Shown: piece after piece, positions 1-7,808 of the stretch
How positions within the stretch are numbered: the stretch's first letter is position 1
Layout of the letters: each line of letters begins with the position of its first letter
NCBI GenBank assembly: GCA_016875095.1
Contig: VGSG01000018.1
Span: forward strand, 1 to 52,399
DNA length: 52,399 nucleotides
Source: Deltaproteobacteria bacterium
GTDB lineage: Bacteria > Desulfobacterota > Desulfomonilia > Desulfomonilales > Desulfomonilaceae
Reading direction: 5' to 3'
The notes under the pieces: model-generated
The model's input: only the letters and a program-made list of their open reading frames with translations
Told to the model about the DNA's origin: nothing
Database searches by the model: none
Translations under genes and position numbers: made by a program

Positions 1-629
1 TGGCTGTGCTTTTTCTCGAAATAGGCCAGGAGGTCCATTTCGAGGGGGGATCGCTCATCGATGCAATCCACGAAGGCGTGAGGCTTGGTTACCGAGACGG
101 TTATTTGCGAAAGTCGGTGCTCCATCCCATCACACGCCTAAATACGGGTGACAATACTCCTGCCGTCATTCATACAGAGATCGTTCCCGGTGACAGATTC
201 AAGATTACTATGGCGCCGAAAGGGTTTGGCTCGGAAAACATGAGCCGCGTGGTGATGTTTCCACCGTCTGCGGGTTTGGACGGGGTCAAGGAATTCGTCG
301 TTCAGCGCGTGGAAGAGTCGGGAGGCAATCCGTGCCCTCCTATTGTTGTGGGTGTGGGTCTCGGAGGAACCTTTGAAAAAGCCGCGTTACTAGCCAAGAA
401 GGCGCTCCTCAGGCCTCTCGGAACAACCAATCCCGACAGCTTGCTTGCTGAATTGGAGAGCGATCTTCTGGACAGGATAAACCGTCTTGGCATAGGGCCT
501 TTGGGGCTGGGCGGCAGGACAACCGCCCTGGCAGTGCATGTGAACGCGTATCCGACTCATATCGCCAGCATTCCCTGCGCAGTGAACATCCAATGCCATT
601 CCAGCCGTCACCGGGAGATTGAACTATGA
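1..629 (+). CDS. fumarate hydratase, alpha subunit (3' part; start outside window)
   Basis: The visible 209 codons match the C-terminal three quarters of the alpha subunit of two-subunit class I (iron-sulfur) fumarases and related tartrate dehydratases, which hydrate fumarate to malate in the cytoplasm. Visible signatures are the glycine-rich segment [20 protein letters not shown] and the terminal NIQCHSSRH. The family is about 280 residues long, and the reading frame is open to the window edge, so the GTG at position 6 is an internal valine codon and not a start. The stop overlaps the start of the beta gene (ATGA), indicating translational coupling. Substrate choice between fumarate and tartrate cannot be decided from this part alone; fumarase is the commoner role in anaerobes. 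Confidence 0.88.
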   Translation, partial: AVLFLEIGQEVHFEGGSLIDAIHEGVRLGYRDGYLRKSVLHPITRLNTGDNTPAVIHTEIVPGDRFKITMAPKGFGSENMSRVVMFPPSAGLDGVKEFVVQRVEESGGNPCPPIVVGVGLGGTFEKAALLAKKALLRPLGTTNPDSLLAELESDLLDRINRLGIGPLGLGGRTTALAVHVNAYPTHIASIPCAVNIQCHSSRHREIEL

Positions 630-1183
630 ACAATGAAGTCAGGCACATAGTCGCTCCTCTTGAATCGCGGCTGGTTGGGGAGCTGAGGGCAGGCGATAAA
701 GTTTTGTTGTCCGGAACCATAATCACTGGTCGCGATGCTGCTCACAAGCGCATGACGGATCTGCTCAAGGCCGGCGAACCTCTGCCTTTTTCCATCAAGG
801 GTGAAACCATCTACTACGTGGGACCCACACCCGCGCCGCCGGGAAGGCCTATCGGAGCTGCCGGCCCAACCACTGCATACCGCATGGACGCGTATGCCCC
901 GCTCTTGATCGAACACGGCCTGAAAGGGATGATCGGGAAGGGTCGCAGGTCGGAGGAGGTTAAGCGGGCAATGGCCCAGTGGGGCGCGGTCTATTTCACA
1001 TCCGTGGGAGGCGCGGGAGCCCTGATCTCTCAATGCGTCAAACAGGCGGATATCTTGGCCTGGGAGGAGCTTGGCGCCGAAGCTGTGCGCAGGCTGGTGG
1101 TTGAAGATCTTCCGCTTATTGTGGCCACTGATGTTCATGGCGGTGACCTGTATATATCCGGCCCCGCGCAATATCGACGTTGA
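626..1183 (+). CDS. fumarate hydratase, beta subunit
   Basis: This 185-residue protein is the expected size and sequence type for the beta subunit of heterodimeric class I fumarase (TtdB/FumA C-terminal family). The hallmark stretch GPTPAPPGRPIGAAGPTTAY lies near residues 66-85 and is followed by a MIGKG segment. It pairs with the alpha subunit to form the [4Fe-4S] hydro-lyase for the fumarate/malate step. The ATG overlaps the alpha stop codon by four bases, so the two are coupled. The gene is followed by a convergent Gfo/Idh gene. Tartrate dehydratase is the alternative assignment. Confidence 0.88.
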   Translation: MNNEVRHIVAPLESRLVGELRAGDKVLLSGTIITGRDAAHKRMTDLLKAGEPLPFSIKGETIYYVGPTPAPPGRPIGAAGPTTAYRMDAYAPLLIEHGLKGMIGKGRRSEEVKRAMAQWGAVYFTSVGGAGALISQCVKQADILAWEELGAEAVRRLVVEDLPLIVATDVHGGDLYISGPAQYRR

Positions 1184-1293
1184 CAAATAGAATCGCCGCA
1201 ATTCGTGGGGATCGGCAGCCATATCGAACGCAATGAATTGCGCTCTACGTATTCCCGCAGATCCGTTCGATGAGAGATTGCCAGGGGCCGCTC

Positions 1294-2286
1294 TTACAGC
1301 GAGAGATCTTGCTTCTCTTCTATGGAGCGCTTTATCAGCTCCAGGGTTTCCATGCCGCGCAGGGCTCGTTCGCCATCCACCACCGGTCGAGAGGCGTGCT
1401 TTATGGACCGGAAGAAGTCGTCCAATTCGGCGCGAAGCGGTTCGTGCTGGGGCACCAGCGCGTCTTCACGTCGGATGTTTCCCATCAAGCAGATAGTCCG
1501 GTCCGGGGTGGCCACCTGATCCGCAGTATGCACCGTGAGGCTGTTGCACAGTGTATCCACTTCGAAGTAACGCCGTGGGGTGGTAATCGCGATGGCTCGC
1601 ACTCTCTTCGCGGAACACTTGCCTGCGCAGAGAGCCGCGCATGCCTTGTTTTCGAACTCAAGCGTTGCGTGGACCACGTCAATCTGTTGCGAGAAGACGG
1701 ACCTGCCGGAAGCCGAGACCCTTCGGACAGGCGATCCTGCGATCTCTAGCGCCAGATCCACGTCGTGGATCAGCAGATCGTGTAACACGTCCACATCGAG
1801 ACAGCGGGCCCCGTCAAAGGGCGCCAGACGGCGAGTGTCGATGGAGACAATCTCTTCCGGCTCTTGAGCGAGCATTGCCATGAGCTGCTGCACCGCGGGG
1901 TTGTACCGTTCAACATGCCCCACCATGAGCGTGACATGTGCGGCCGCAGCGACTTCCACGAGCCGCCTGGCCGCGTCAAAGCTGTGCGCAAGGGGCTTTT
2001 CCACGAGAAGATGAACCCCGCGTGAGATGCACATCTGACCGATTTCGTGATGCAAGGAGGTCGGAGCGGCGATACTCACCGCATCCACGTGATCCAGCAG
2101 TTCATCCAGGGTTTCAAACGCGGTACAACCGTAGATCGAGCAGTATTCCTTTGCCCGCTCCAAATCGGGCTCATGGAATCCAACGAGCGTCACGCCAGGG
2201 GTTTGGGATACGAGCCTGACGTGGTGGCGTCCCATAGATCCCACACCGATCACACCGGCTCTGAGGTTGTCCTGGAGCTTCTTCAT
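1294..2286 (-). CDS. Gfo/Idh/MocA family NAD(P)-dependent oxidoreductase
   Basis: A 330-residue protein with an N-terminal Rossmann fold, dinucleotide motif GVIGVGSMGRHH near residue 13, and the family's EKP motif (VEKPLAHS, near residue 96) whose lysine is normally part of the active site. The segment GHVERYNP and the C-terminal alpha/beta region fit Gfo/Idh/MocA dehydrogenases acting on sugars, inositols or nucleotide-sugar intermediates. The exact substrate cannot be read from sequence. It is transcribed away from the ABC importer operon, with about 110 bp between them, and convergent with the fumarase genes. No strong Shine-Dalgarno precedes the chosen ATG, so the start is less certain than the family. 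Confidence 0.8.
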   Translation of the reverse strand: MKKLQDNLRAGVIGVGSMGRHHVRLVSQTPGVTLVGFHEPDLERAKEYCSIYGCTAFETLDELLDHVDAVSIAAPTSLHHEIGQMCISRGVHLLVEKPLAHSFDAARRLVEVAAAAHVTLMVGHVERYNPAVQQLMAMLAQEPEEIVSIDTRRLAPFDGARCLDVDVLHDLLIHDVDLALEIAGSPVRRVSASGRSVFSQQIDVVHATLEFENKACAALCAGKCSAKRVRAIAITTPRRYFEVDTLCNSLTVHTADQVATPDRTICLMGNIRREDALVPQHEPLRAELDDFFRSIKHASRPVVDGERALRGMETLELIKRSIEEKQDLSL

Positions 2287-2334
2287 GCCCGGGGAAGATA
2301 CACTGCCGACCTGGTTTCGTCAAAGCCTAAACCG

Positions 2335-2364
2335 TTTACTTTGGTGAAGCGTTTGTGCTTATAT
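2335..2364 (+). promoter_or_regulatory. candidate sigma-70-like promoter for the ABC importer operon
   Basis: TTTACT at 2335-2340 and TTATAT at 2359-2364 are separated by 18 bp and lie 33-62 bp upstream of the binding-protein ATG, in the gap between two divergent genes. Both boxes are imperfect, so this is a guess from pattern only. Confidence 0.3.
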
Positions 2365-2384
2365 ATGGTCCCATTCCTTATCCC

Positions 2385-2393
2385 AGGAGGTGA
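2385..2393 (+). promoter_or_regulatory. strong ribosome binding site
   Basis: AGGAGGTGA is a near-perfect match to the 16S rRNA 3' end and ends three bases before the ATG of the binding-protein gene. It fixes that start and suggests high expression, as is usual for periplasmic binding proteins. Confidence 0.7.
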
Positions 2394-2396
2394 CCG

Positions 2397-3512
2397 ATGC
2401 TCAGAATCCTGTCCTTGGTGGTGGTAATGTGCCTGGCGCTTGCCGCTCCCTCGTGGGCCGCTGAACCGATCCCCATCGGAGCCTTGTTGCCTATGACCGG
2501 GGTCGTGGCGGCTTACGGCCAGATGGGATGGAGCGGCGTGAAGGTTGCTCAATCAATGGAGCCGGAAGCGCTGGGAAGAAAGGTGGAACTGAAACTTGTG
2601 GACACCAAGTCCGATAAGGTTGAAGCCGCGAACGCGGTCTCACGCCTCATAGAAAAGGAAAAGGTGGCAGCCATCCTTGGGGAGATGATATCGGGGAACA
2701 CCATTGCCGCGTCCGATGCCGCCGAACGCAGCCAGATCCCCGTGGTCTCGCCTACAGCCACCAATCCGATCGTGACCCAAGGAAAGAAATACATCTTCCG
2801 GGTTTGCTTCATCGATCCGGACCAGGGCCGCATCGCCGCCAAGCTGGCGAAAGATGAACTGAAAGCCAAGAGCGCGGGTCTGATTTACGACATCTCCCAG
2901 GATTACTGTGTGGCTCTCGCTGCCTTCTTCAAAAAGGAGTTCACGCAGGCCGGCGGAACGATCGTTGCCGAAACCAAGTTCAAGAGCGGAGACAGGGACT
3001 TCACCCCTCAACTGAGCAGTATCAAGTCAGCCAATCCGGACATTATTTACGCGCCCATTTACTACACCGAGGCTGCATTGATCGCGAAACAGGCGAGAGA
3101 CATGGGCCTGAATGCCCCGATACTGGCGGGAGACGGAGTGCAAGCGCCTGAGTTGATCCAACTGGGTGGAAAGGCTGTAGAAGGCGTTTATTTCACCGCT
3201 CACTTCCACAAAGACATGATAAGCACCGAGCGTGGTAAGAAATTCGCCGCCATCTACGAGAAGGATACGGGCAAGGCGCTCGACGCGTTCAGCGCTATGG
3301 GCGCGGACGCCTATTTCGTGATTCTGGACGCGATCAAGCGGGCAGGCTCCTCAGACCCGAAGAAGATCCGGGAAGCGCTGGTGGCTACCAAGGACTTCGA
3401 CGGAGTGACGGGAAAGATCTCGATGCAGCCCGATGGAAATCCGATAAAAGCAATGGTTATCAACAAGGTCAAAGACGGCCAGTTCGTTTACGTAACAACC
3501 ATAACTCCTTGA
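2397..3512 (+). CDS. branched-chain amino acid-type ABC transporter, substrate-binding protein
   Basis: A 371-residue LivK-type protein (Peripla_BP_6). It begins with a signal peptide (hydrophobic segment ILSLVVVMCLALAAPSWAA with an A-x-A cleavage site near residue 21), followed by the family opening IPIGALLPMTG and the segment VVSPTATNPIVTQGKKYIFR typical of the ligand-binding lobe. It should be exported to the periplasm and deliver its ligand to the permeases encoded just downstream. In anaerobes these importers carry leucine, isoleucine and valine but also urea, aromatic acids and short-chain amides, so the ligand is uncertain. The start is fixed by a strong ribosome binding site. Confidence 0.9.
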   Translation: MLRILSLVVVMCLALAAPSWAAEPIPIGALLPMTGVVAAYGQMGWSGVKVAQSMEPEALGRKVELKLVDTKSDKVEAANAVSRLIEKEKVAAILGEMISGNTIAASDAAERSQIPVVSPTATNPIVTQGKKYIFRVCFIDPDQGRIAAKLAKDELKAKSAGLIYDISQDYCVALAAFFKKEFTQAGGTIVAETKFKSGDRDFTPQLSSIKSANPDIIYAPIYYTEAALIAKQARDMGLNAPILAGDGVQAPELIQLGGKAVEGVYFTAHFHKDMISTERGKKFAAIYEKDTGKALDAFSAMGADAYFVILDAIKRAGSSDPKKIREALVATKDFDGVTGKISMQPDGNPIKAMVINKVKDGQFVYVTTITP

Positions 3513-3540
3513 CGCGCCTTACGATACTGAGCGTTAAAGC

Positions 3541-4428
3541 GTGAATTACGAAGCGTTGGTTCAGCATCTGATGTTCGGTGTGACCCTCGGTTGCCTCTAT
3601 GGTCTCGTGGCCATCGGCTACACCATGGTGTACGGGGTCCTACGGCTGATCAACTTCGCGCATGGCGATCTCCTCATGGTTTCCGCGTACATTGCCTTCT
3701 TTGGCATTGCGATGTTCCATCTGCCTTGGCCGGTGAGTTTCGCTGGCTCGGTAGTATTGACCGGTTTGTTAGGAATCCTCATAGATCGCGGAGCGTACAA
3801 ACCGCTCAGGACCAGCCCGCGCATAAGCGCGTTGATCACGGCTATCGGTCTTTCCTTTCTTCTGGAGAACCTTGCGTTGGTCATAATCGGCGGGCGGCCC
3901 AAGTCTTTTCCTATGCCCTCACCCTTTGACGGCGTTTTCGTAGCGAGAGGGATTCACGTCCCTTACCTCTCCCTTTGGGTCATTGGAATCACCGGTGTTT
4001 TGCTGGTGATTGTGCTCTTGATCGTTCATCGGACGAGGGTGGGAATGGCGATGAGGGCCCTGTCCAGAGACGTGGAAACTGTTCGGCTCATGGGCGTGGA
4101 CGCTGATCGGGTGATATCGTTCACCTTTGTCCTCGGGTCTGCGCTGGCCGCTGCGGGCGGCATGATGTGGTGCATGAAATATCCGGCGCTGGAGCCTTTC
4201 ATGGGGGTAATTCCCGGGCTCAAGGCTTTCGTGGCTGCGGTGTTGGGCGGAATCGGCAACGTTGCGGGAGCCGCGCTGGGAGGTCTCCTGCTTGGGCTCG
4301 CAGAAATCCTGATCGTTGCGATCAAGCCCGAATGGTCGGGATATCGGGACGCGATTGCATTTGGCGTGCTTATCGCAATTCTCTTAACCCGACCCACCGG
4401 TATTCTCGGTGAGGAACTACCGGAGTAA
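3541..4428 (+). CDS. livH: branched-chain amino acid-type ABC transporter permease (LivH family)
   Basis: A 295-residue integral membrane protein with about eight hydrophobic segments. It opens with the LivH-typical MFGVTLGCLYGLVAIGYTMV and contains the conserved INFAHGDLLM and the EAA-like loop near TVRLMGVDADRVISFTFVLG. It forms one half of the transmembrane pore with the LivM-type protein. It starts with GTG 28 bp after the binding-protein stop. A 252-bp gap, unusually long for this operon type, separates it from the second permease and holds a palindromic repeat. Confidence 0.9.
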   Translation: MNYEALVQHLMFGVTLGCLYGLVAIGYTMVYGVLRLINFAHGDLLMVSAYIAFFGIAMFHLPWPVSFAGSVVLTGLLGILIDRGAYKPLRTSPRISALITAIGLSFLLENLALVIIGGRPKSFPMPSPFDGVFVARGIHVPYLSLWVIGITGVLLVIVLLIVHRTRVGMAMRALSRDVETVRLMGVDADRVISFTFVLGSALAAAGGMMWCMKYPALEPFMGVIPGLKAFVAAVLGGIGNVAGAALGGLLLGLAEILIVAIKPEWSGYRDAIAFGVLIAILLTRPTGILGEELPE

Positions 4429-4504
4429 TACCGGCATCGCCTTCAGGGGTTCCAAGTGGCTGGAAGACACCGAGGTTTCGGGGAAGTTGCCGAGGAAGCT
4501 CTTC

Positions 4505-4645
4505 AAAATCCCCCCAACCCCCCTTTACAAAAGGGGAGTCCGCCGGCTCCCGCTTTCACAAGGGAGAGCCCATACACTCCTCCTTTTCTAAAGGAGGAGC
4601 GCCCATGAATCCCCCGTTTCTAAAGGGGGATAGAGGGGGATTTTT
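4505..4645. repeat. palindromic intergenic repeat, family A, copy 1 (complete)
   Basis: The left end AAAATCCCCCCAACCCCCC with TTTAC is mirrored by TAAAGGGGGATAGAGGGGG followed by ATTTTT at the right end, enclosing a core with GGGGAGTCCGCCGGCTCCC and an extra hairpin (CTCCTCCTTTTCTAAAGGAG). It lies between the two permease genes. Related copies are at 47022-47098 and, in part, at 20766-20800. Transcribed, it would form a long stem ending in a U-run, so it may act as an attenuator or as an mRNA processing site. Confidence 0.8.
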
Positions 4646-4680
4646 GTTGGCATTCCTATTTTTCTAAAGGCTTCTGGTTT

Positions 4681-5763
4681 ATGAGTGTGGAAGCCAGTCC
4701 GTATAGAGCGCATGTGGTCCGGGACCGGGTGTTGTCCGCCGCGTCGCTCGGCGTTCTTTTGCTCTTTCTCTGGTATGCGGACAGCCACTTTAGCCCTTAT
4801 TCCATACGTATTCTCAATGTCACGGCGATCTTTATCATCCTCGCGGTAAGTTATAACCTCATCAACGGAGTGACCGGCCAGTTCTCCCTGGAGCCGAACG
4901 CATTTCTTGCGCTCGGCGCGTATACCAGCGCTATCTTGACCTTGACGCCGGCGGAAAAGGCCCGGACCTTCATCATTGAGCCCATGATATGGCCCCTTTC
5001 GGATATTGCCGTCTCGTTCCCGGTTTCTCTAGTGGCCGCGGGGCTTGTCACCGCATTCATGGCTTTCCTCATGGCTATCCCGGTCTTTCGGGTTCGCGGC
5101 GATTACCTGGCAATTGTGACCCTCGGTTTAGGTGAAGTAATCCAGGTGCTCGCGAACAATTTGGTCCCTGTAACCAACGGGTCATTGGGCCTCAAGGGGC
5201 TCCATCCCTACACCAACCTCTGGTGGGCATGGGGCACATGCATTTTCACGGTCATTTGCATCGTCCGGCTCGTAAATTCCTCTTATGGTAGGGCCATGAA
5301 GGCGGTTCGGGAGGACGAGACCGCGGCCGAAGCCATGGGAATCAATGCGTTCTGGACTAAGACGCTCGCGTTCACCCTGAGCGGGTTCTTTGAAGGTTTG
5401 GCCGGAGGTCTGCTCGCACATCTCATCACAACCATTTCTCCATCGCTTTTCACGTTCTTTTTTACCTTCAACCTGCTGATTATCATTGTGGTAGGCGGAT
5501 TGGGGAGCACAACCGGTTCGGTGATCGCCGCGGTGCTCTTTTCATTAGGCGGCGAGTGGCTCCGGGCAGTGGAGGAGCCTTTCACTATCTTCGGCTACAC
5601 GTATTCCGGGGTGCCGGGGATGCGTATGGTGATTTTCTCAGTCATCCTGATCCTGGTAATGCTCTTTGCACGTCAAGGACTTATGGGCCGGAACGAGTTC
5701 ACGTGGCAGGGGTTCTTCGAGTGGACAAGGGGCCTGGCTGCAAAGATACGGAGACAGGAATGA
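4681..5763 (+). CDS. livM: branched-chain amino acid-type ABC transporter permease (LivM family)
   Basis: A 360-residue membrane protein with multiple hydrophobic helices and the LivM-typical segments YNLINGVTGQFSLEPNAFLA (near residues 57-76) and FRVRGDYLAIVTLGLGEVIQ (near 137-156). Later, MKAVREDETAAEAMGINAFW is the cytoplasmic loop that contacts the ATPase. It partners the LivH-type permease. Its stop overlaps the ATG of the ATPase gene (ATGA). The start follows directly on the palindromic repeat and has only a weak ribosome binding site (AAAGG). Confidence 0.9.
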   Translation: MSVEASPYRAHVVRDRVLSAASLGVLLLFLWYADSHFSPYSIRILNVTAIFIILAVSYNLINGVTGQFSLEPNAFLALGAYTSAILTLTPAEKARTFIIEPMIWPLSDIAVSFPVSLVAAGLVTAFMAFLMAIPVFRVRGDYLAIVTLGLGEVIQVLANNLVPVTNGSLGLKGLHPYTNLWWAWGTCIFTVICIVRLVNSSYGRAMKAVREDETAAEAMGINAFWTKTLAFTLSGFFEGLAGGLLAHLITTISPSLFTFFFTFNLLIIIVVGGLGSTTGSVIAAVLFSLGGEWLRAVEEPFTIFGYTYSGVPGMRMVIFSVILILVMLFARQGLMGRNEFTWQGFFEWTRGLAAKIRRQE

Positions 5764-6530
5764 GCCTCGCTCTCCTGGAAACGCAAGGGCTGAGCGTAAC
5801 GTTCGGCGGCCTCAAGGCTCTGAATGGGTTGGATCTCCAACTTCACCAAGGGGAGCTCATCGGGCTGATCGGTCCCAACGGCGCGGGAAAAACAACCGCG
5901 TTCAACGCGATCACGGGACGCGTTCGCCCGACGAAGGGAAGAGTGCTCTTCCAGGGCCAAGAAATCACCGCATGGCGTCCTTATCGCACCGCGAGGATCG
6001 GTATCGCCAGGACATTCCAGAACATCCGGCTATATGACGACCTCACGGTCCTCGAAAATGTTATGGTGGCCAGCCATTGCTCGATCCGCTACTCTTTCGT
6101 TGAGGCCATCGTAGGACTGGGCCGCTTCAGGAGCGATGAGCAGAAAATCCGAGAAAAGGCGGAACAACTCCTGCGACTGATGGGCCTGATCCACGCCGCG
6201 GGCGAAAAGGCATCCTCACTCCCCTACGGTGGCCAGCAGAAACTGGAAATGGCCCGTGCGCTTGCCCTGGAACCCAAGCTGCTCCTCCTCGATGAGCCCG
6301 TAGCGGGCATGAACCCGATGGAGACACGAGAGTTCGGTGAGCTGCTCCGAAGGATTCACTTGGACTTGAGACTGACTATACTTCTTATAGAGCATGATAT
6401 GCGGTTCGTCATGGGCGTGTGCCAGAAGATCAAGGTGATTGATCACGGCGCGCCCATAGCCTGGGGCAACCCGGAGGAAATTCAAAAAAATCCCAAGGTG
6501 ATCGCGGCATACCTAGGTGATAACGGCTAA
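5760..6530 (+). CDS. livG: branched-chain amino acid-type ABC transporter ATP-binding protein (LivG family)
   Basis: A 256-residue ATPase with Walker A GPNGAGKTT at residues 38-46, the LivG-typical ITGRVRPTKGRVLFQGQEIT, a signature region LPYGGQQKLEMARALALEPK and Walker B LLLLDEPVAGMNP. These are the LivG variants of the ABC motifs. I chose the ATG at 5760 because it overlaps the permease stop and gives the family's normal length; the same frame is open further upstream. The partner ATPase LivF, normally the next gene, is absent: a CoA-binding protein gene follows instead. The importer either uses a LivF encoded elsewhere or a LivG homodimer. Confidence 0.9.
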   Translation: MSLALLETQGLSVTFGGLKALNGLDLQLHQGELIGLIGPNGAGKTTAFNAITGRVRPTKGRVLFQGQEITAWRPYRTARIGIARTFQNIRLYDDLTVLENVMVASHCSIRYSFVEAIVGLGRFRSDEQKIREKAEQLLRLMGLIHAAGEKASSLPYGGQQKLEMARALALEPKLLLLDEPVAGMNPMETREFGELLRRIHLDLRLTILLIEHDMRFVMGVCQKIKVIDHGAPIAWGNPEEIQKNPKVIAAYLGDNG

Positions 6531-6588
6531 GACGCCCATGAACCGAGTGACACCGGTTTGCCGGATCGGATCGGGAAGGAGGCGCAAG

Positions 6589-7008
6589 ATGGCAACACCG
6601 GACAAACCCGCAGATGGTGAACTTAAGAAACTGTTCCAGGAAATAAGGACCATAGCGGTGGTGGGACTTTCCGACAACCAGTCTAAACCGAGTAATCGCG
6701 TGGCAGCGTATCTCAAGAACAAGGGCTATAAGATCGTTCCCGTCAACCCGGGCGCTGAAGAGATCTTGGGAGAGAAAAGCTACCCCGACCTCAAGTCTAT
6801 CCCCGTCCCTGTCGATGTGGTCGATGTCTTCCGTAGGCCGGAATTTGTTCCTCAGGTCGCGGAGGACGCGGTTGCGATCGGCGCAAAAGTTCTGTGGCTT
6901 CAGGAGGACATTACTCACGAAGAGGCCGCGAAGAAGGCAAGGGCCGCGGGGCTTACGGTTGTTCAAGACGCGTGTATGCTTGAGGAGCACTCGCGCCTTT
7001 CGGGTTGA
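6589..7008 (+). CDS. CoA-binding domain protein (YccU-like)
   Basis: A 139-residue protein consisting of a single Rossmann-like CoA_binding_2 domain. Visible signatures are IAVVGLSDNQSKPSNRVAAY near residue 21, then KGYKIVPVNPGAEEILGEKS, VDVVDVFRRPE, and VLWLQEDITHEEAAKKARAA. Proteins of this family bind CoA, but their cellular role is not established. The start at 6589 is supported by an AAGGAGG site at 6576-6582; an in-frame upstream ATG would run into the end of livG. It lies close behind the ABC ATPase and may be cotranscribed with it. Confidence 0.82.
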   Translation: MATPDKPADGELKKLFQEIRTIAVVGLSDNQSKPSNRVAAYLKNKGYKIVPVNPGAEEILGEKSYPDLKSIPVPVDVVDVFRRPEFVPQVAEDAVAIGAKVLWLQEDITHEEAAKKARAAGLTVVQDACMLEEHSRLSG

Positions 7009-7064
7009 GGCTTGAAGTTCGTACAAGACGTGACGGCAGCTTCAATGAAAGAGAGGTGGGGCGC

Positions 7065-7775
7065 ATGGGCAGAAAAACTAAGGAGGCTAAAGTCGCCTTT
7101 GACGGTTTTCCCCAAAAGGGTGTTGAATTCCTGCGGCAGCTTGCAGAGCACAACGATCGGGAATGGTTTTCCCGGCATAAACCCGATTACGACGAGTTTC
7201 TGTTGGCCCCTGCCCGGGATTTTGTCACCGCTATGGGTGCGCGTCTTCAAAAGATGTCACCTGGAATCATCGCGGATCCTCGAACCGATAGGTCAATATT
7301 TCGCATCAACCGGGATACACGGTTCGCTAAGGACAAATCGCCGTACAAGACGCACCTGGGCATATTTTTCTGGGAGGGGAACCGTCCGAAGATGGAGTGT
7401 CCGGGCTTCTATTTCCACTTGGAACCGCCGACATTGATGCTGGCCGCGGGGCTGTACTGCTTTCCGAAGCATCTTTTGGAAACGTACCGCGATGCGGTGG
7501 TAAGCCCCAAGCATGGGCCCGCGCTGGCAAAAGCGATTCGAGAGGTGACCAAGCCGAAGGGCTACGAGGTGGGCGAAGTCCACTACAAGAAGACTCCACG
7601 GGGATATGACGCGAACCACGCGAACGCGAAATACTTGCTCTACAGTGGACTTTACGTGATGGTGAACGAACCGGCGCCCCAGGAACTTTTTTCAAGCAAG
7701 CTTCTGGATCATTGCTTTGAGCGATTCCGGCTCATGGCGCCTTTGCACAGGTGGTTACATACGATCACGCAGTGA
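7065..7775 (+). CDS. DUF2461 family protein (TIGR02453)
   Basis: A 236-residue protein with the DUF2461 hallmarks FLRQLAEHNDREWFSRHKPD near residues 23-42 and DTRFAKDKSPYKTHLGIFFW near residues 85-104. The family is conserved in many bacteria, but its biochemical function is unknown. The ATG at 7065 has a GAGAGGTGG site upstream and gives the standard family length; the same frame is open to an upstream TTG. It lies 56 bp after the CoA-binding gene and ends convergent with glcF. Confidence 0.82.
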   Translation: MGRKTKEAKVAFDGFPQKGVEFLRQLAEHNDREWFSRHKPDYDEFLLAPARDFVTAMGARLQKMSPGIIADPRTDRSIFRINRDTRFAKDKSPYKTHLGIFFWEGNRPKMECPGFYFHLEPPTLMLAAGLYCFPKHLLETYRDAVVSPKHGPALAKAIREVTKPKGYEVGEVHYKKTPRGYDANHANAKYLLYSGLYVMVNEPAPQELFSSKLLDHCFERFRLMAPLHRWLHTITQ

Positions 7776-7808
7776 AAGTTCGTTCGCGGCGTGGACTGAC
7801 AACGGAGG

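Noticed and set aside
4505-4645. CRISPR-like array suggested by the repeated C-rich/G-rich units
   Set aside because: The units are inverted hairpins of unequal size without regular spacers, and no cas genes are nearby.
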